Of a DNA stretch of 64,000 nucleotides, positions 61,204-64,000 are shown piece after piece. The notes below the pieces were generated by a model, which worked only from the letters and a program-made list of their open reading frames with translations, was not told where the DNA came from and did no database searches. Origin of the DNA: Pricia mediterranea (GTDB lineage: Bacteria; Bacteroidota; Bacteroidia; Flavobacteriales; Flavobacteriaceae). How positions within the stretch are numbered: the first letter of the stretch is position 1; each line of letters opens with the position of its first letter. The translations under genes and the position numbers were made by a program. The stretch lies in assembly GCF_032248455.1 (NCBI RefSeq), contig NZ_JAVTTP010000001.1:1796501-1860500 (forward strand). The letters run 5' to 3'.

Positions 61204-61665
61204 TTACATTTCGATCCAGTTACCATCGGCATCAGCGTACAGTTCAGCTGATTCACCATCTTCTTTAGTAACTTCCAATTTGTACTGATCTTGGTCGTTC
61301 ATAGAAGCCTTATCGATAGTAGCACCTGGGTGAGCCTCTTCTAAAGCGGTAGTAATTGCTTCGGGAACTTCTTCAGTAGCAATCTCGTTGAAACCATCCT
61401 GGGCAGCAACTTCTTCGGATACTTCCTCAGCTGATTCTTCAACAGCCTCGGTAGCATCATCGGCCGACTCTTCCACTGCTTCAGTAGCTTCTGTGGCAGT
61501 TTCTTCAGCGGCATCGTATGTTTCAGTGGCCGATTCTTCTACAGCTTCGGTAGCGTTAGAAGTTGTTTCTTCAACAGCGTCTCCAGCTTCTTCCAAATTG
61601 GTCTCTTGTGCAACTGCAGTCATTGTTCCTAGAGCAAGGGCTGCAACAATCATTAAATTTTTCAT
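61204..61665 (-). CDS. Secreted protein with expanded 11-residue repeats and PepSY-like tail
   Basis: 153 residues from ATG 61665 (MKNLMIVAALALGTMTAVAQ); the frame continues upstream but without a signal peptide. A paralogue of the 60446 gene: same signal peptide and C-terminal domain (VPEAITTALEEAHPGATIDKA, YKLEVTKEDGESAELYADADG). The middle part holds four or more 11-residue units (ATEAVEESATE, TYDAAEETATE, ATEAVEESADD, ATEAVEESAEE), so it grew by repeat expansion relative to its sister gene. The units read like LEA-type hendecads, which form amphipathic helices. Confidence 0.78.
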   Translation of the reverse strand: MKNLMIVAALALGTMTAVAQETNLEEAGDAVEETTSNATEAVEESATETYDAAEETATEATEAVEESADDATEAVEESAEEVSEEVAAQDGFNEIATEEVPEAITTALEEAHPGATIDKASMNDQDQYKLEVTKEDGESAELYADADGNWIEM

Positions 61666-61852
61666 TTTGCGTGTGTTTAAGTTAAATTCGATTTTTATTT
61701 GTTTTGAATATCGTTTGCTTGATAATCGTAATATATAAAGAGAAAACAGTGCCAACTGTGCATTGGCGCTGCAATATGCATACAACTATCTGATTGTTAT
61801 TGCTTTAAGACCAATAGAGGATAACTTGAACATGTATACCACTGGGTAACAA

Positions 61853-61889
61853 TCAAGAAAAGTGTGTAAGATTTACACACTTTTCTTGA
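61853..61889. terminator. Perfect 17-bp stem, bidirectional terminator
   Basis: TCAAGAAAAGTGTGTAA, loop GAT, TTACACACTTTTCTTGA. A perfect 17-bp stem with a 3-base loop, 34 bases past the DUF4301 stop. The T tracts are inside the arms rather than after them, so it may also act as an RNA-stabilising end. Confidence 0.65.
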
Positions 61890-61922
61890 CTATGACAGCA
61901 TGTTTGCTGTAAAATACTGCGG

Positions 61923-63461
61923 CTACTGCACTTGGTGGGCCGGCTTCAGCAAATCGTTTACAGTTTTAACGGGGCTAAAAGTCTGCAAGGGCACCTCGAC
62001 GAAGATGGTGTTCCAATACGCCATAGCCCCGTTCCAGAGTCCGGGAAGCTCCAAGGCCTTTAAATCTCTACCTTCCTTGGTCTTTCCGGTAATGAAACCT
62101 TGTTTCGCATCGACGAATTTCATCAAATCGTACTTTTCACCCCTGTAATTTTTGATTCCGCATACCAGATCCACGGGATTGAAGTGGGTCGCATTCTTTA
62201 AAATATTGGCCTGCTCCGGGTCATCCATATCGATTTGCGCCGATTCGATAATCTGCAACGAGATGTTCCCCTTTCGATCATTTATCCAGAAAGGACCTCC
62301 GCCTGGTTCGCCCTCGTTCTTTACCATCCCACAAATGCGGATGGGGCGGTTGACCTTATCCCTTAGGACATCGATTTGTTGCTCGATACTGTAACTGGTC
62401 AACTTCTCGGAAAATCGTGCATTCAGTTCATCCTGCACGAAACTTTTAATCTCTTCCAATTGATTTGAATTCAAATCCCCCTTATTCAACAGTTCGGCAT
62501 ATTCAAAAGCCTTTTTCTGAACCTTTAATAGCACCCCTGCCAACACCTTTTTATTATCGACCACCGTATTGGCGAACCTGGGCACGGTCACATTGTCTAT
62601 ATTTTTGATGAAAACGATGTCGGCATTCTGTTCGTTGAGATTCTCGATCAAGGCCCCGTGGCCGCCGGGCCGGAATAGTACGCTACCGTCTTCGTTGCGA
62701 AAAGGCTCGTTCTTCATGTCTACGGCAATGGTATCGGTCGACGGTTTTTGGTAGGAATAGCTCACATCGAAAGAGGCTTTGACCGCAGCGGAGACCCTTT
62801 CTTTGATATTCGAAAATTCTTGGTTGAACATTTTGCCGTGCTGTTCGGAAATAGTGAAGTGCAATTTTGCGGTATCGTCGTTTTTGGCATAGACCGCAGC
62901 TTCTTTCAAATGTTCTTCAAAAGGGGTAGCGGTATGGTCGCCATAATTGTGGAAAGGCAGGAGTCCTTTTGGATAGAATCCGTAGTTCAGGGCATCCTCC
63001 GACATCATTTCCTTAACAAAAAGATACACCTCTTCGTCTTTTGAGGATGCATTCCCCGAGATGCGACTTTGCACGATCCTGTAAAAGGGAAAATCCGTAA
63101 GGCCTTCGCTAAAGGTTTTCATATCGGTATCTCCGGTCCGTTCAAAGTAGTCGTTCAAACTTTCCTCGGACGGGTCGTAAGCATCCAGAAAGTTGAACAG
63201 CGCCCTAAACATACGCGAAGCTGCACCCGAAGCCGGAACGAACTTTAGCAATGTCATCCCTTCTTGGGTCTCGTCGAACCGCTCGATAAGTTGTTTTTCT
63301 TGTTCGGCATCGAATTGCAGTATTCCGTCCCCGACCGTGACGGCCTTTTCTAGTTGTACAAAGGGAATGCCTTCCTTAAAGGTCTCTATCTGCTCGTTCA
63401 CCTTGCTTTCGGATATTCCTTTTTCCGATAAGAGTTCAAGATCATTTTTTGTCAATGTCAT
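61923..63461 (-). CDS. DUF4301 protein
   Basis: 512 residues from ATG 63461 (MTLTKNDLELLSEKGI); ATG 63482 would add 7. Matches DUF4301 in full: GISESKVNEQIETFKEGIPFVQL, VPASGAASRMFRALFNFL, YPKGLLPFHNYGDHTATPFEEHL, FRPGGHGALIENLNE, KNIDNVTVPRFANTVV and GMVKNEGEPGGGPFW. The glycine-rich loop VPASGAASRM and the FRPGGHGALIENLN block resemble sugar-nucleotide pyrophosphorylase (UGP-like) active sites, so a nucleotidyltransferase role is possible. Function is not established as far as I know. Confidence 0.85.
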   Translation of the reverse strand: MTLTKNDLELLSEKGISESKVNEQIETFKEGIPFVQLEKAVTVGDGILQFDAEQEKQLIERFDETQEGMTLLKFVPASGAASRMFRALFNFLDAYDPSEESLNDYFERTGDTDMKTFSEGLTDFPFYRIVQSRISGNASSKDEEVYLFVKEMMSEDALNYGFYPKGLLPFHNYGDHTATPFEEHLKEAAVYAKNDDTAKLHFTISEQHGKMFNQEFSNIKERVSAAVKASFDVSYSYQKPSTDTIAVDMKNEPFRNEDGSVLFRPGGHGALIENLNEQNADIVFIKNIDNVTVPRFANTVVDNKKVLAGVLLKVQKKAFEYAELLNKGDLNSNQLEEIKSFVQDELNARFSEKLTSYSIEQQIDVLRDKVNRPIRICGMVKNEGEPGGGPFWINDRKGNISLQIIESAQIDMDDPEQANILKNATHFNPVDLVCGIKNYRGEKYDLMKFVDAKQGFITGKTKEGRDLKALELPGLWNGAMAYWNTIFVEVPLQTFSPVKTVNDLLKPAHQVQ

Positions 63462-63621
63462 AGTTTTCAAATTCAGGTTCAAGTGTCAAGTTCAATAGCG
63501 TACGCAAAAGAATCTATGTTCCATGTCCGTTGGTGCAGACCGTAATGTTCAGCAAGACATGTCCAGTTTCCGCATCAGCTTTCTTAGCAGAAAGAGTGAT
63601 AGCCAATCGGCCTTGTCTCCG

Positions 63622-64000
63622 TCAAGCCTTGACCAGCAGCTTATCGATTTCGAAAACGGCCTTGCGCAACCGGGCTTTTTTATCGCCTCTTAATATAACA
63701 AAATTCCGATCATATTTTTCCAAGGTTTCCTTGAAATACGCAAACATTTTTTCGCGTTCTTGGGGCTTGTCCCTCAGGTCATCACCTACCCAAGGCACAT
63801 CGATATAGGTCAACAGATAAAGGTCATAGGTGTTCTGGAGCGCATGCTTTTCCAATACGGGGTCGCAATGACCTACATAATAGGCCTCGGAATACACCTT
63901 GGTCTCGAGCAGATCGGTATCACAAATTAGAACATCGCTAGCCTTCCCTGTCAGTTCGTTCTCCAATTGCATTTGCCCCTCGGCGATGGGCAAGAGATCC
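63622..64000 (-). CDS. NadR-like AAA kinase, C-terminal part (5' partial)
   Basis: The frame is open to the right edge (…DLLPIAEGQMQLENEL), so the start is outside the window; 125 residues are visible. It matches the C-terminal part of NadR-type ribosylnicotinamide kinases: LICDTDLLETKVYSEAYYVGHCDP (Walker B-like), YDLYLLTYIDVPWVGDDLRDKPQEREKMF and FVILRGDKKARL. These make NMN in NAD salvage. Whether the N-terminal adenylyltransferase half exists cannot be seen. Confidence 0.75.
   Translation of the reverse strand, partial: DLLPIAEGQMQLENELTGKASDVLICDTDLLETKVYSEAYYVGHCDPVLEKHALQNTYDLYLLTYIDVPWVGDDLRDKPQEREKMFAYFKETLEKYDRNFVILRGDKKARLRKAVFEIDKLLVKA

Noticed and set aside
61740-61765. Possible sigma-54 promoter (TTGGCAC...) upstream of the longer repeat protein
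   Set aside because: The -24 half fits, but the -12 half reads TCTC rather than TTGC, so the match is too weak.

Overview
This is a 64 kb chromosomal stretch from a member of the Bacteroidota, most likely a marine Flavobacteriaceae. The evidence is a type IX secretion (T9SS) sorting-domain protein, large TonB-dependent receptors (one with an N-terminal carboxypeptidase-regulatory-like domain), repeated TAnnTTTG promoter -7 boxes, lineage-typical DUF3098, DUF3127 and DUF4301 proteins, a fused OlsF-type ornithine-lipid synthase and a LeuRS with a large insert before KMSKS. No rRNA, tRNA, CRISPR array, transposase or prophage was seen. The window cuts a gene at each end. Layout: 1-4.7 kb, an outer-membrane set (beta-helix-like surface protein, TonB receptor, and a tiny secreted protein that is almost only a T9SS sorting domain). 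4.9-9.8 kb, metabolic and housekeeping genes (FKBP isomerase, LuxE-like acyl-protein synthetase, cupin, hydroxyacid dehydrogenase, VOC and DUF1801 proteins, TM2 protein). 9.9-15.6 kb, OlsF-like acyltransferase, aspartate kinase, GNAT, fructose-bisphosphatase and TerB-like protein. 15.7-22.1 kb, the four-gene ligase-associated DNA repair set (MBL exonuclease, ATP-dependent ligase, Lhr-like helicase, PdeM phosphoesterase). 22.2-28.9 kb, TspO-like and two DoxX proteins, an FAD oxidoreductase and Mfd. 29.0-33.1 kb, an AT-rich two-gene McrBC-type restriction module. 33.3-37.9 kb, CE7 esterase, EamA transporter, YiaK-type dehydrogenase, lipoprotein and zinc peptidase. 38.2-46 kb, LeuRS and a divergent run ftsX-DUF3098-uppP-truB-membrane protein, then a thioredoxin-like protein. 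46.5-53.2 kb, tag, aat, DUF3127, histidine kinase, zinc-ribbon protein, HIT, greA, a Rieske-like lipoprotein and a Gfo/Idh/MocA oxidoreductase. 53.3-60.2 kb, a TonB receptor led by a TPP riboswitch (hence probably a thiamin-compound receptor) and a convergent hybrid-kinase/NtrC-type regulator pair. 60.4-64 kb, two paralogous secreted proteins with 11-residue repeats, a DUF4301 protein and a truncated NadR-like kinase. The most unusual signals are: (1) a short GC-rich repeat found inside in-frame, low-complexity insertions of two DNA repair enzymes, DNA ligase and Mfd, and read in different frames; (2) a nested palindromic element directly before the ligase start and overlapping the helicase start; (3) the TPP riboswitch/TonB receptor pair; (4) the AT-rich McrBC island; (5) an AT-rich patch inside leuS; (6) a 65-base intergenic repeat. 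Several starts were moved downstream because a promoter -7 box lies inside or at the first codons of the longest open frame. All calls come from reading the sequence; no searches were run.
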